This document shows positions 1 to 9,540 of a stretch of 64,000 bases of DNA, in pieces (within the stretch, counting starts at the first letter, position 1; the number at the start of each line of letters is the position of its first letter). This DNA comes from Agromyces mariniharenae (GTDB taxonomy: Bacteria > Actinomycetota > Actinomycetes > Actinomycetales > Microbacteriaceae), in NCBI RefSeq assembly GCF_008122505.1, contig NZ_VSSB01000001.1, positions 1,286,891-1,350,890 on the forward strand. Direction: 5' to 3'. Position numbers and translations under genes: made by a program. The notes under the pieces are model-generated. The model was not told the origin of the DNA and did not search any database. It worked only from the letters and a program-made list of their open reading frames with translations.

Positions 1-3000
1 GCGCCGGGAACTTCGCCAGCTGCTCGTCGGTGAGGCCCGCCGGGTCCCGCTGGAGCTCGATCGGCTCGCCGCCGCCGGTCACGGCGCCCTCGGCTGCCGC
101 GAGTCCGGCGTCCGCCGCGTGCTCGAGCGCCCAGGTCGCCGAGTCGGCGGATGCCCCGCCGAGCAGGTCGGCCGGCCAGGCGAGCGTGTCCTCGCTCACC
201 CAGTGCGCGCGCGACTGACCCGTGCCCGCGAGCGGCGGATCCGTCACGACGATCTCGAGCACGTGCGTCGCGACCGTGTAGCGGAACTCGACGAGCTTGC
301 CGTCGGTCGCGGTGAACGAGTAGTTCCCACCGTCGCGAGCGCCGCCGACGCCGTAGTTCTCGGCCCAGCTGCGGTCGTGGGCGACCTTCACCTCGTAGTT
401 GCCGCCCGGGATCGCCGAGCTGGACCACGTGTACACGCCGTCCTTGTCGCCGTCCTGCATGAGCGTCGCGAGGCACTCGGGCTGCCAGTCGCCGGGGCAT
501 CCGACCTCGGACTGGAAGCTGCCCGGCAGCGTCACGACGGGACCCTCGGCCGTGGACGAGACGACCTTGGTCACGGGGTTCCAGAAGAACGTCACCGGCT
601 TCGTTCCGTCGGTCGTGTAGGTGATGTTCGGCCCGTTCGGCTCGCCGTTCGCGCCGTAGTTGACGTCCCAGCTGCCGTTGATCGCCACCTTGTACTCGTA
701 GGTGCCGGCGGGCAGGGTGAACGTGCCCTCCCAGATGCCGTCGGCGCGCTTCGTGAGCTTCGCCGCCTCGCAGCCGGGGGTCCAGTCGCCCGCGCAGTTC
801 ATCTCGGAGTTGTGGTTGCCGGGCACCGTGACGAGGTCGATCGGCTGCTCGGGCTCCTCCTCCTCGACGAGGTTCACGGCGTTGCCCACCGACGCGTAGG
901 TCGAGGCGGCCGAGCGGTGGCCTGCGGCATCCGTCGACACGGCGCGGTACTCGACGAGCGTGCCGTCCGCGAGGCCCGCCGTGTCGTGGAAGACGCGCGG
1001 CGTGGTGTCCTCTGCGGTGCCGAGCGCGTGCCACGCGTCGCTGCCCGCGACGCGCCACGAGAAGCTCGTCTCGGCCCAGGTGGCGTCGTCGACGTCGGCG
1101 ACGACCGGCGTGATGCCGGTGACGCCGGCGCCCGCTGCGGGGGTCGCGACCGAGATGGCGGATGCCGCGTCGGGCGCGCTCACCGTGCGGTCGGCCTTCA
1201 GCACCACGGTGCCGAGCGCCGGCACGGTCACGGATGCCACGCCGTCGGCGTTCGCCGTCACGCCCGGGCCGTCGGTGCCGTGGAGCGGCGCGAAGACGCC
1301 GCCCTTCGTGAGCGTCGGGACGTCGACGGTCTTCGCGGCGTTCGAGTTGTTGGCCGCGACGAGGTACTCGACCTTCTCGGTGCGGTCGATGCGCGAGAAC
1401 GCGTAGACGCCCGCGCCGTTGTCGACGTAGCGCTCGACCTGCGCGCCGGTCGCGAGGGCCGGGTGCGCCTGGCGCAGCGCAGACAGCTCGCTGATGTGGC
1501 CGTAGAGCGGCACGTCGGTGCCGGTGTGCGCACCCGTGCCGAAGGTCTCGCCGGTCACGAGCGACTGGCCCTGGTACTCAACGACCTGGGTCGGGAAGAG
1601 GGTCTGGCGCGCGCTCTGGTCGCCGCCGATGCCCGCGAAGCCCTGCTCGTCGCCGTAGTAGACCACGGGCTGCCCGCGCGTGAGGAAGAGCAGCTCGTGG
1701 GCGAGCTCGTCCCGCTGCAGCGGGGCATCCGTCGACTGCAGGAAGTAGCCGACGCGACCCATGTCGTGGTTGCCGAGGAAGGTCGGCAGCGCCGTCGCCG
1801 ACGAGTCGGGCGTGGTGTAGTAGTCGTCGCCCGCGAACAGGGACTGCAGGTTCTTCGCCGAGTTGCCCGCCGCGAAGCTCACGGCCTGCGACTGGAACGT
1901 GAAGTCCAGCACCGAGTTCATGTCGGTCTTGCGCACGTAGGGCGAGAGCTTCTGCGGGTCGGCGTCGTAGACCTCGCCGAACATGAAGAAGTCCTGCTTG
2001 CCCTGCGCGTGCGCGTAGTCGAGCACGTCGGTGGCCCACTGCTCCCAGAACTCGAAGTTCACGTGCTTGGCCGTGTCGATGCGGAAGCCGTCGATGCCGA
2101 GGTCGATCCAGTCCTCGTACACGTCGACGAAGCCGTTCACGACGGTGGGGTGCTCGGTCATGAGGTCGTCGAGGCCGACGAAGTCGCCGTACGTGACCGA
2201 CTCGCCCTCCCACGTCGAGTCGCCGCGGTTGTGGTACAGCGTCGGGTCGTTGAGCCACGCCGGCACCTTGAGGTCGGCGTCCTCGGGCGCGACCGTCGGC
2301 GTGTACGGGAAGCTCGTCGCCGCGTCGAGCGCCGGGAACGGCTTCGAGCCGTCGGCGTACTCGGCGACGTCGATGACGTTGCCGCTCGCATCCGTGTAGG
2401 GCGCGGTCTTCGTGTCGATGTACGAGTACTGCTGCTCCTGGTAGTCGATGACGTCGGCCGTGTGGTTCGTGATGATGTCGAAGTAGACGTCGATGCCGCG
2501 GGCGTGGGCGTCGTCGATGAGCGTCTTCAGCTCGTCGTTCGTGCCGAGGTGCGGGTCGATCTGCGTGAAGTCGGTGACCCAGTAGCCGTGGTACCCGGCG
2601 CTCGCGTTCGCGCCCTCGCCCTGCACCGGGCGGTTCTCGAAGCTCGGGGTGAGCCAGATCGCCGTGGTGCCGAGGCCGTCGATGTAGTCGAGCTGCGAGC
2701 GCAGGCCGGCGAGGTCGCCGCCCTGGTAGAAGCCCTTGTGCGTCGGGTCGAAGCCGGTCGTGAGGGCGTCGCCGGTGAGGCCGCCCTGGTCGTTCGTCGC
2801 GTCGCCGTTCGCGAAGCGGTCGGTCATGACGAAGTAGAACACCTCGTCGCTGCCGGGCTGGCGCACCGGGTCGGCCACGAGTGCGGCGTCGGATGCCTCG
2901 TCGTACGCGCCGCGCAGGCCCGTCGCCTCGAGGCCGACGCGCTTCAAGGTGTCGTCGAACACGACGCGCACGGGCGTGTCGCCCTCGACGGTCAGCGGGA

Positions 3001-3319
3001 TGTTGCCGTCGCCGCCGTTCAGTCCGTAGGACTCGGCCCAGCTGTCGTTCACGGCGACCTTGTACTCCCAGGTGCCGGCCGGGATGGTGAAGTCCGCGGC
3101 GTAGACGCCGGGGGTGGCCGTCGGCGCGAGGTCGGTGGCGGCGCAGTCGGGCTGCCAGTCGGCCGAGCAGCCGAGCTCGGACTGCAGGCTCCCGACCAGC
3201 GCGAACGACCGGTCCTCCGCCTGCGCGGGAAGCACGGGCAGCACCACCGCAGCGGATGCCGCGAGCGCTCCCGTCACGATCGCCGCCAACCACCTGCGCT
3301 GCTTCGCGCTCCGCGTCAT
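1..3319 (-). CDS. pulA: Secreted amylopullulanase (GH13), C-terminus beyond window
   Basis: Extracellular starch/pullulan hydrolase; 1,106 residues are visible and the frame is still open at the left edge. The start has a Sec signal peptide (about residues 1-33, ending LPAQA). An X25-type starch-binding module follows (about 35-100), then a GH13 alpha-amylase domain: region I NHTAD near 285, DGFRIDTAKH with the nucleophile Asp near 408, GEVYD with the acid Glu near 448, GNHD near 517. A beta-sandwich and two more X25-like modules (WTPGCEA and WQPECLA) follow, then the start of a pullulanase-type domain (RAHWVSEDTLAW). This matches the fused amylase plus alpha-1,6-glucosidase architecture of about 1,900 aa in actinobacteria. 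An ATG at 3319 gives the best signal peptide. A LacI-type operator upstream suggests maltose control. Confidence 0.9.
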   Translation of the reverse strand, partial: MTRSAKQRRWLAAIVTGALAASAAVVLPVLPAQAEDRSFALVGSLQSELGCSADWQPDCAATDLAPTATPGVYAADFTIPAGTWEYKVAVNDSWAESYGLNGGDGNIPLTVEGDTPVRVVFDDTLKRVGLEATGLRGAYDEASDAALVADPVRQPGSDEVFYFVMTDRFANGDATNDQGGLTGDALTTGFDPTHKGFYQGGDLAGLRSQLDYIDGLGTTAIWLTPSFENRPVQGEGANASAGYHGYWVTDFTQIDPHLGTNDELKTLIDDAHARGIDVYFDIITNHTADVIDYQEQQYSYIDTKTAPYTDASGNVIDVAEYADGSKPFPALDAATSFPYTPTVAPEDADLKVPAWLNDPTLYHNRGDSTWEGESVTYGDFVGLDDLMTEHPTVVNGFVDVYEDWIDLGIDGFRIDTAKHVNFEFWEQWATDVLDYAHAQGKQDFFMFGEVYDADPQKLSPYVRKTDMNSVLDFTFQSQAVSFAAGNSAKNLQSLFAGDDYYTTPDSSATALPTFLGNHDMGRVGYFLQSTDAPLQRDELAHELLFLTRGQPVVYYGDEQGFAGIGGDQSARQTLFPTQVVEYQGQSLVTGETFGTGAHTGTDVPLYGHISELSALRQAHPALATGAQVERYVDNGAGVYAFSRIDRTEKVEYLVAANNSNAAKTVDVPTLTKGGVFAPLHGTDGPGVTANADGVASVTVPALGTVVLKADRTVSAPDAASAISVATPAAGAGVTGITPVVADVDDATWAETSFSWRVAGSDAWHALGTAEDTTPRVFHDTAGLADGTLVEYRAVSTDAAGHRSAASTYASVGNAVNLVEEEEPEQPIDLVTVPGNHNSEMNCAGDWTPGCEAAKLTKRADGIWEGTFTLPAGTYEYKVAINGSWDVNYGANGEPNGPNITYTTDGTKPVTFFWNPVTKVVSSTAEGPVVTLPGSFQSEVGCPGDWQPECLATLMQDGDKDGVYTWSSSAIPGGNYEVKVAHDRSWAENYGVGGARDGGNYSFTATDGKLVEFRYTVATHVLEIVVTDPPLAGTGQSRAHWVSEDTLAWPADLLGGASADSATWALEHAADAGLAAAEGAVTGGGEPIELQRDPAGLTDEQLAKFPA

Positions 3320-3394
3320 CCTCGACTCCAGTTCTCAGGGCACGTCGACGTGCCACCCGGCTGGGGGTGACGCTAGCAGCGGAGCTCGCGTTAA

Positions 3395-3408
3395 TGCAAG
3401 CGCTTGCA
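3395..3408. promoter_or_regulatory. LacI/MalR-type operator palindrome
   Basis: TGCAAGCGCTTGCA is a perfect 14-bp palindrome, 76 bp before the amylopullulanase start. It resembles the TTGCAA-TTGCAA operators of LacI-family sugar regulators in actinobacteria. No LacI gene is adjacent; the maltose regulator would be elsewhere in the genome. Confidence 0.6.
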
Positions 3409-3424
3409 ATAGATGTGACGCACA

Positions 3425-3462
3425 GCACTGCGGATGCCGCGTCGTGGCGGCATCCGCAGTGC
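3425..3462. repeat. Perfect 16-bp-arm inverted repeat
   Basis: Arms GCACTGCGGATGCCGC and its exact complement are separated by GTCGTG. The arms contain the GGATGCC word common throughout the window. It could be a terminator for the gene ending at 3679 or a regulatory hairpin for the amylopullulanase; there is no T tract. Confidence 0.6.
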
Positions 3463-3596
3463 AAGCGTTCTCACGCACTGTTTGCTCGCCATCGGGGCCA
3501 TCCCGCCGTCCGCCCGCCCGCCGTCCGCCCGCCCGCCGAGCGCCGACCGCCGAGCCGCCCCCGCCCCCGCCCCGCCGTTCATCCCGAACGGCGGCG

Positions 3597-3656
3597 ACGA
3601 GAGGACGCAACACGCCGTGGGCGCGTTCGCGCGCCGGGCATGTTGCGTCCTCTCGT
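3597..3656. repeat. Perfect 16-bp-arm inverted repeat, 28-nt loop
   Basis: ACGAGAGGACGCAACA at 3597-3612 pairs exactly with 3641-3656. It lies just downstream of the small gene ending at 3679, so a terminator role is possible. The long loop and perfect arms also fit a small dispersed element. Confidence 0.55.
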
Positions 3657-3678
3657 GGTCGGCGTCCGAGCGTGAACG

Positions 3679-3909
3679 TCAGAACGTGTGGCCCAGGTAG
3701 ACGGAGCGGCGCATCTCGTCGCGCAGGCGCTCCCCCTCGCGGCGGCGCTCATGGAGCTCTGCGAGCTCCTCACGGCTGAGCGGCTGACGCGACGCGGCGA
3801 ACATGGCGAGCACACCAGCGCGGATCGCCCGCGCCATCCGGGCGAGGCCGTGGACCGCGCCGACCTCGGTCGCCGGGGCGGAGGAGCTGATGGTGAGTGC
3901 GGTGTTCAT
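3679..3909 (-). CDS. Small uncharacterised protein, 76 aa
   Basis: I do not recognise this family. It has an N-terminal stretch (MNTALTISSSAPATE), a central part with small and hydrophobic residues (ARAIRAGVLAMFAAS) and a charged, helical C-terminal half (SREELAELHERRREGERLRDE), ending in LGHTF. The ATG at 3909 is chosen because GAGGA lies 5-9 nt upstream. It is downstream of, and on the same strand as, the large LuxR-type regulator, with a 127-bp gap that contains a 13-bp direct repeat. A link to that regulator is only inferred from position. Confidence 0.55.
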   Translation of the reverse strand: MNTALTISSSAPATEVGAVHGLARMARAIRAGVLAMFAASRQPLSREELAELHERRREGERLRDEMRRSVYLGHTF

Positions 3910-3993
3910 GACGATCCTCGATGGTTCGGAGCCCGCCGGTTGCGAGCCGTGCACCCAGTACAGCGCCGACCGGGGTGTCGCCTCATCGGCGAC

Positions 3994-4028
3994 GGCTACC
4001 GAGATCGCCGATGCGGGCTACCGAGATC
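3994..4028. repeat. 13-bp direct repeat upstream of the small gene
   Basis: GGCTACCGAGATC occurs at 3994-4006 and 4016-4028, 22 bp apart (two helical turns). It is a candidate activator site for the gene starting at 3909. Confidence 0.4.
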
Positions 4029-4036
4029 CCGGGAGC

Positions 4037-6622
4037 TCACGCCGTGAGCAGGCCGAGCTCGCGCGCGGCGCGCACCGCGTCCTGGCGTGACTGCACCCCG
4101 AGCTTCGCGAGCACCGCGGCGACGTGGCTGTCGACCGTGCGCACCGACACGACGAGTCGCTCGGCGATCTCCGCATTGGTGAGGCCCTCGGCGAGCAGCC
4201 GCAGCACCCCCACCTGGCGGTCGGTGAGCCCCTCGGGGTTCTGCCGGGTGAGGTTCGACGGACCGCGCGGGATGCTGCGCACGCCCCGCTCGCGGAGGTC
4301 GGCGCGCACGCGGCGGGCGAGCGGCACGGCCCCGATGCGGTCGAGGATGGCGAGCGCGTCGAGCAGGTCCGCCTCGTCGGGGCTCTCGGCGAGCGCCGCC
4401 GCCTCGTGGTAGGGCGCACCCGCCTCCCGCCAGAGCTCGGCGGCGCGGCGCCAGTCGCCGCGCGCCTGCACGGCGGCCGGGAACCCCTCGTGCTCGGGCA
4501 CCTCGATGTCGGCGTCGCCGGCCCGGCGCAGGACGTCCCCGAGCTCGGCCCGCAGCGACGCCGCGTCCCGGCTCGCGGCCTCCTCGTACTCGGGGCGCGC
4601 GATGGCCCGCGCAGCGGCCGCGTCGCCGCGGAGCAGGGCCGCCTCAGCACGGGCCACGGCGACCGGGCCGCGTCGCTGCAGCTCGCCGAGGTGCTCCGCG
4701 AGTCGCCGCGCCTCGTCGAGCACCTCGTCGGCGCCCTCGTCTCCGCGGCGCAGCCGCACGGTGCCCTGCACGGTCAGCGCCACGCAGCGGGCGTGCGGCG
4801 GCCCGGGCAGCGGGTCGATGACGGCGAGGGCGTCGTCCCATCGCGCGCGCGCCAGGTGCAGCCGCGCCTGCTCCATCTGCTGGTAGCTCACGAAGCCGAT
4901 GAATTCCGCCCGCTCGGTGATCTCGATGGCCCGCTCGAGGTGCACCTCGGCGAGGTCGAGCCGGTACTGGTCGAGCAGCCCCCAGACGAGGTTGACCGAG
5001 GCGCGCGCGGCATCCTCGATGTCGTCGACGGCGAGCGCGACGTCGGCGGCCTCGAGGAGCTCGGCCATGCCGGCGTCGTCGGCGAGGAACATGAGCGCCG
5101 TGCCGTGGTTGTTCAGGGCGTGCGAGAGCACCCCGGCGTCGCCCGTCTCGCGGGCGATCGCGATCGCGCGGCTGGCGAGCTCGATCGCGCGCCGCGTGTC
5201 GTGGGCGAGCAGGGCGAGCTGCGACTCGTTGCTCAGCGCCATCGCGTAGAGGCCCTCGTCGCCGGCGTCGACGAGCACGGCGGATGCCTCCTGCGCCGAC
5301 GCCTCGGCCGGTGCACGGAGCCCGTCGAACCACTGGAATCGCGACAGCCAGCGCAGGCTCGCCCCGAGCCGCCGCGCGTCGCCGAGCGCACGACGCTGCG
5401 CGACCGCATCCGTCTGGGCGAGCATCGCCGAGTGCGCGGCACCCACGGTATACGCCTCGATCGCGTACTGCTCGGTCAGATCCGCGAGCGTGGCCGCGTC
5501 GTAGCGTCCGGCGTGTTCGAGCGCCACGCGGTAGTGCGCGGCCGCCTGCCGGTGCGCTCCTGATGCAGCGGCATCGCGTGCGGCGCGCGGCGCCCATTCC
5601 ACGATGGCGCCGACGTCGCCGGCGGCGAGCGCGTGGTGCACGAGCCGGGCGGGGTCGGCCACGCCCGAGGCGACGAGCGCCTCGAGCGCGCGCTGTTCGA
5701 GCTCGATCCGCCGCGACGCGGGCAGCGAGTCGACGACCGCCCGCCGCGTGAGCTCGTGTCGGAACCGCACCCCGTCGGGGCTGACCGCCAGCAGCCCGCC
5801 CTCCTCGGCCGCGCGCAGGGCGCCCGCCGAGCCGGGCACCAGTCGCGCGAGCAGGTCGGCGTCGACCGCGGACGGCACGACCGCCAGCTGCTCGACATGC
5901 TCCTGCGTGGCAGCGTCGAGCCGCCGGAGGCGTCCCGTGACGGCATCGACCACGGTGGGCGGCACGCTCACCTCGTCGGCCGACGCGACGAGCTCGCTCA
6001 CGAAGTACGGGTTGCCCTCGGTCATCGCGAACACGCGTCGGGCGTCGAGGCCGCTGCCGGCGGTGAGGGCGCCGACCGCCGCGGGCGACAGTCGCTGCAG
6101 CGCGAGGCGCTCCACGCGCTCGCGGGGACCGAGGTCGCCGAGCAGGCGGTTCAGGGGGTGGTTGCGGTCGAGCTCGTTCCGGTAGGTGAGCACGAGGGCC
6201 GCGGGCAGGGCGTCGATCCGGCGCGCGAGGAAGCGGAGCACGTCGAGCGTCGCCTCGTCGGCCCAGTGCACGTCCTCGACGACGAGGATCGTCCCCGGGG
6301 CATCCGCCAGCTCGTCCTGCAGCGCCGCGTAGACGTCCTCGCGGTCGCCGCCGCGCAGGGCGTCGCGGAGCCGCGGTCCGACGTCGAGGGCGAGGTCGCG
6401 CAGCGGACCGAGGGTGCGCGGCGTCGACATCGCATCGCACGAGCCGACGAGCACGCGCGTGCCCGCGGGGGGATCCGCACGCAGCGCCTCGACGAGGCTC
6501 GTCTTGCCGATGCCGGCCTCGCCGTGCAGCAGCACGACGCGACCGCGACCGCTCACCGCCTCACCGGCGGCATCACGGAGCTCGGCGAGCTCGGGCTCGC
6601 GCTCGAGCAGGTCCCTGCGCAT
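4037..6622 (-). CDS. Large ATPase LuxR-family (LAL) transcriptional regulator
   Basis: 861-aa regulator. Near the N-terminus is a Walker A motif (GEAGIGKTS), then a Walker B-like stretch (TILVVEDVHWADE). A long alpha-helical TPR-like middle follows, and the last 65 residues are a GerE/LuxR helix-turn-helix (LTDRQVGVLRLLAEGLTNAEIA, then VRTVDSHVAAVLAKLGV). Proteins of this type bind ATP and usually sense a small ligand. The ATG at 6622 puts MRRDLLERE at the N-terminus as in relatives; an in-frame GTG at 6646 is the alternative, and neither has a clear ribosome-binding site. It is downstream of the ccs operon on the same strand, but separated by 110 bp, so it is probably independent. Ligand and targets are unknown. 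Confidence 0.85.
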   Translation of the reverse strand: MRRDLLEREPELAELRDAAGEAVSGRGRVVLLHGEAGIGKTSLVEALRADPPAGTRVLVGSCDAMSTPRTLGPLRDLALDVGPRLRDALRGGDREDVYAALQDELADAPGTILVVEDVHWADEATLDVLRFLARRIDALPAALVLTYRNELDRNHPLNRLLGDLGPRERVERLALQRLSPAAVGALTAGSGLDARRVFAMTEGNPYFVSELVASADEVSVPPTVVDAVTGRLRRLDAATQEHVEQLAVVPSAVDADLLARLVPGSAGALRAAEEGGLLAVSPDGVRFRHELTRRAVVDSLPASRRIELEQRALEALVASGVADPARLVHHALAAGDVGAIVEWAPRAARDAAASGAHRQAAAHYRVALEHAGRYDAATLADLTEQYAIEAYTVGAAHSAMLAQTDAVAQRRALGDARRLGASLRWLSRFQWFDGLRAPAEASAQEASAVLVDAGDEGLYAMALSNESQLALLAHDTRRAIELASRAIAIARETGDAGVLSHALNNHGTALMFLADDAGMAELLEAADVALAVDDIEDAARASVNLVWGLLDQYRLDLAEVHLERAIEITERAEFIGFVSYQQMEQARLHLARARWDDALAVIDPLPGPPHARCVALTVQGTVRLRRGDEGADEVLDEARRLAEHLGELQRRGPVAVARAEAALLRGDAAAARAIARPEYEEAASRDAASLRAELGDVLRRAGDADIEVPEHEGFPAAVQARGDWRRAAELWREAGAPYHEAAALAESPDEADLLDALAILDRIGAVPLARRVRADLRERGVRSIPRGPSNLTRQNPEGLTDRQVGVLRLLAEGLTNAEIAERLVVSVRTVDSHVAAVLAKLGVQSRQDAVRAARELGLLTA

Positions 6623-6732
6623 AGTGCGAGCATGCCCGCGCGCCACCCGCCACGCAACCGAGCGCGCCCGGAACCCGGGAAGCGGCGCGGCGACCTCGCG
6701 GTGCGGCGGTCACTGCGCGGCGGCCGCGGGGA

Positions 6733-7767
6733 TCAGAGCCCCGAGTACGCGTGCAGGCCCTTGAAGAACAGGTTGACGATGGTGAAGTTGAACAGCACCG
6801 TCGAGAATCCGATGATCGCGAGCCACGCCGACCGCGAGCCGCGCCAGCCGCGCGTCGCCCGGGCGTGGATGTACCCGGCGTAGACCACCCAGATGATGAA
6901 GGTCCACACCTCCTTGGTGTCCCAGCCCCAGTACCGGCCCCAGGCCGCCTCGGCCCAGATCGCGCCGGCCATGAGCGTGAACGTCCAGAGGATGAACCCG
7001 ATGATGATGACCCGGTAGGCGAGGTTCTCGAGCGTCGCCGAATCGGGCAGCGTCGCGAGGAACGACTGCTTCGCAGCCGTGCCGGATGCCGCGATCGACT
7101 CGCGCCGCGCCTGCATGAGCTGCACGACCGAGAGCGCGAATCCGAGCGCGAGGAAGCCCACCGACGAGGTCGCGACGAACACGTGGATCACGAGCCACGC
7201 GGACTGCAGCGCGGGCGGCAGCGGCACGACGCTGACGTAGAAGTTCACGGTCGCGATGCCGAGGAGCACGAGCACGAGGCCCGTCACGAACGTGCCGAGG
7301 AAGCGCAGGTCGTGCTTCGAGACGACGAGCACGAGCAGGTAGACGCTCGTGATGATGAGCGTGCCCGTGAGCGCGAACTCGTACATGTTGGCCCACGGCA
7401 CGCGCCCGGCGGCGAGGCCGCGCGTGATGTCGGCCGCGAGGTGCAGCGCCCACGCGACGACCGTGAGGGCGACGCCGACCCGCAGCGACGGCGAGCGGCC
7501 GTAGGCGACGGCGCCGTCCTGAGCCCATCGGGATGCCGCGCGCTTCGGCGGTGCGGCCACGATCGTGCCGCCGCCGGCCGCGTCGGCAGCCGTGGTTCCG
7601 GATGCCTCGACCGACGCGGCCTCGACGGAGGTCGCCTTGGCATCGTCGGCCGCCTTGGCGGCCACGGCCGAGCGACGCGCGAGGTCGATCGCGTACGCGA
7701 TGAACGCGAGCGCGTACACGGCCATCGCCGAGTACACGAGGATGATGGAGATCTCGTCGAGCGTCAC
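6733..7767 (-). CDS. ccsB: Cytochrome c biogenesis protein CcsB (haem handling/lyase subunit)
   Basis: 344-aa membrane protein of System II cytochrome c maturation, partner of ResB. It has about eight transmembrane helices and the haem-binding tryptophan-rich motif WGRYWGWDTKEVW near residue 275, followed by the conserved IHAR. A Pro/Ala-rich linker near residues 35-80 separates the first helix from the rest. The GTG at 7767 is favoured; a TAAGGT box 6 nt before it could also give a leaderless internal transcript. It is the last gene of the five-gene minus-strand unit. Confidence 0.92.
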   Translation of the reverse strand: MTLDEISIILVYSAMAVYALAFIAYAIDLARRSAVAAKAADDAKATSVEAASVEASGTTAADAAGGGTIVAAPPKRAASRWAQDGAVAYGRSPSLRVGVALTVVAWALHLAADITRGLAAGRVPWANMYEFALTGTLIITSVYLLVLVVSKHDLRFLGTFVTGLVLVLLGIATVNFYVSVVPLPPALQSAWLVIHVFVATSSVGFLALGFALSVVQLMQARRESIAASGTAAKQSFLATLPDSATLENLAYRVIIIGFILWTFTLMAGAIWAEAAWGRYWGWDTKEVWTFIIWVVYAGYIHARATRGWRGSRSAWLAIIGFSTVLFNFTIVNLFFKGLHAYSGL

Positions 7768-7773
7768 GTGACT

Positions 7774-7779
7774 ACCTTA
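7774..7779 (-). promoter_or_regulatory. Possible -10 box (TAAGGT) for leaderless ccsB
   Basis: TAAGGT lies 6 nt before the GTG of ccsB and overlaps the resB stop region. It supports the start, but it is inside an operon, so it may be chance. Confidence 0.3.
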
Positions 7780-9540
7780 CGTCGGGGGATTCGCGGGGTC
7801 ATCGGGCGATTCGTCGGCCTTCCCCGCGTGCTTGTCGGCGAACGCCGCCACGGCGTCCTCGAGGCCGGGGTCCTCGCCGCGGGCCAGGCCTGCGTACTCG
7901 AGCACGAACGTGCCGTCGGGCCGGCGGGCGGCCTTCACCCACATGCGCCGGCGCGGCACGAACAGCGAGAGCAGCAGTCCGCCGACGATGAGCACGGCGA
8001 AGACGAGCACCCAGCCCTGCGAGGGGTCGTTGTGGATGTCGAAGCTGGCGAAGCGCGAGACGCTGTGCGAGAAGTCGTCGTCCGCGGCATCCGGATCTGC
8101 GTTCTCGAACGTGATGGAGCCGAGCCCGTTCGGCAGGTCGACGGTGTCGCCGGGCATCAGCTCGAGCGAGTCGACGCCGGTGCTGCCGCCGGTGAGCTGC
8201 TCCATGGTCGACGGGTCGAGCGTGTAGACCGACGTGGGGGTCCCGCCGTCGATGCCGAGGTCGCCCTGGTACACGTTGAGCGTCAGCACGGGGTAGACGA
8301 GGTCGGGGTAGCTCGACGTGTAGGCGCCCGACGGGAGCGTCGTCTGCGTCGGGTAGAGGAACCCGACCATGCCGAGCTGGTCCGCGAGGCCGTCGGGCAC
8401 CTTCACGACGCCGATCGAGGTGAGGTTCGCGTCCTGCGGCAGGAACGGCACCGAGTCGGTGAACACCACGTTCCCGTCGGGGTCGCGCACCGTGATCGTG
8501 GGCGCGTAGCCGTTGCCGAGCAGGTACACGTCGGTGCCGTGCACGCGCAGCGGCTCGTTGACCTTGACGACGCCCTCCGCCGGCTCGCCGCCCTGCGCCT
8601 GCACGGTCACGCGCGCGGTGAAGTCGATCGGCTGCCCGATCGCCTCCTGGTTCTGCGTCTCGTAGACGGCGTCGAGCTCCTCGAGCGACAGGCGGTACGG
8701 GTCGAGGCGCGTGTCGTCGAAGAACCGCCCCGGGTTGAACGAGTCGTAGGCGGCGAGCGTGTTCACGAACGACTGGCCCTCGACCACGACGCGCTGGCCC
8801 GAGAACCCGAACCCGCCGCCGATGCCCACGGCCACGAGCACGCCGAGCAGCGCCGTGTGGAACACGAGGTTGCCGGTCTCGCGCAGGTAGCCGCGTTCGG
8901 CCGAGACGGATGCCTCGCCGCGCAGCTCGTAACGCTCGACCCGGTAGCCCGCCTGCTTGAGCTGCGTCGCCGCGGCGGCGATCGCGGCATCCGCTGCATC
9001 GGTGGTCGAGGAGGCGCCCTGCGCCGTCTCGAAACCGGTCAGAGATCTCTCGGTGTACCCCGCGAGCCGCTGCAGTCGCACGGGCGTGCGCGGCGGCCGC
9101 GCCCGGAGCGCGTCGAAATGGTGCTTCGTGCGCGGGATGACGCAGCCGATGAGCGACACGAACAGCAGCAGGTAGACCGCCGAGAACCACGCCGACGTGT
9201 AGACGTCGAACAGCTGGAACCCGTCGAGCACCGGCGCGAGGCCGGGGTTGTCGGCGAAGTACTGGGTGACGCCGTTGGGGTCGCTCGAGCGCTGCGGCAC
9301 GAGCGATCCGGGCACCGCGGCGATCGCGAGCAGGAGCAGCAGGAGCAGCGCCGTGCGCATGCTCGTGAGCTGCCGCCAGGCGAAGCGCAGCCAGCCGACG
9401 AGCCCCAGCTTCGGCTGCGCGACCGCGTCGCCCGGAGCCGGTCGAGGAGTCGCGGCATCCGTCGACCCGTCATCGCGCACGGGGGCGTCGATGTGGTCGT
9501 CGGGACGCGACAGCGCGTCGGGATCAGATCGCGGGGACAA
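7777..9540 (-). CDS. resB: Cytochrome c biogenesis protein ResB (Ccs1)
   Basis: 587-aa membrane protein that with CcsB transports haem and attaches it to apocytochrome c outside the membrane. After an acidic, variable N-terminus there are helices near residues 65-85 ([21 protein letters not shown]), 120-140 and 205-225. A large extracytoplasmic domain follows, then a final helix ([20 protein letters not shown]) and a short cytosolic tail. The family's PGSLVPQR motif is present. The longest start is a TTG at 9540 overlapping ccdA by 17 nt; a GTG slightly downstream is possible, so the exact N-terminus is uncertain. Confidence 0.9.
   Translation of the reverse strand: MSPRSDPDALSRPDDHIDAPVRDDGSTDAATPRPAPGDAVAQPKLGLVGWLRFAWRQLTSMRTALLLLLLLAIAAVPGSLVPQRSSDPNGVTQYFADNPGLAPVLDGFQLFDVYTSAWFSAVYLLLFVSLIGCVIPRTKHHFDALRARPPRTPVRLQRLAGYTERSLTGFETAQGASSTTDAADAAIAAAATQLKQAGYRVERYELRGEASVSAERGYLRETGNLVFHTALLGVLVAVGIGGGFGFSGQRVVVEGQSFVNTLAAYDSFNPGRFFDDTRLDPYRLSLEELDAVYETQNQEAIGQPIDFTARVTVQAQGGEPAEGVVKVNEPLRVHGTDVYLLGNGYAPTITVRDPDGNVVFTDSVPFLPQDANLTSIGVVKVPDGLADQLGMVGFLYPTQTTLPSGAYTSSYPDLVYPVLTLNVYQGDLGIDGGTPTSVYTLDPSTMEQLTGGSTGVDSLELMPGDTVDLPNGLGSITFENADPDAADDDFSHSVSRFASFDIHNDPSQGWVLVFAVLIVGGLLLSLFVPRRRMWVKAARRPDGTFVLEYAGLARGEDPGLEDAVAAFADKHAGKADESPDDPANPPT

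Larger units (their letters stand above)
3320..3678. other. 359-bp intergenic region with two long hairpins
   Basis: No gene is seen here. It holds the operator at 3395-3408, a perfect inverted repeat at 3425-3462 (16-bp arms, 6-nt loop), a low-complexity CCGCCCGCC stretch around 3500-3545 in which GCCGTCCGCCCGCC recurs, and a second perfect inverted repeat at 3597-3656 (16-bp arms, 28-nt loop). Confidence 0.7.

Noticed and set aside
119..3370. A 1,083-codon open frame on the plus strand
   Set aside because: Antisense to the amylopullulanase, whose GH13 motifs, signal peptide and start are clear.
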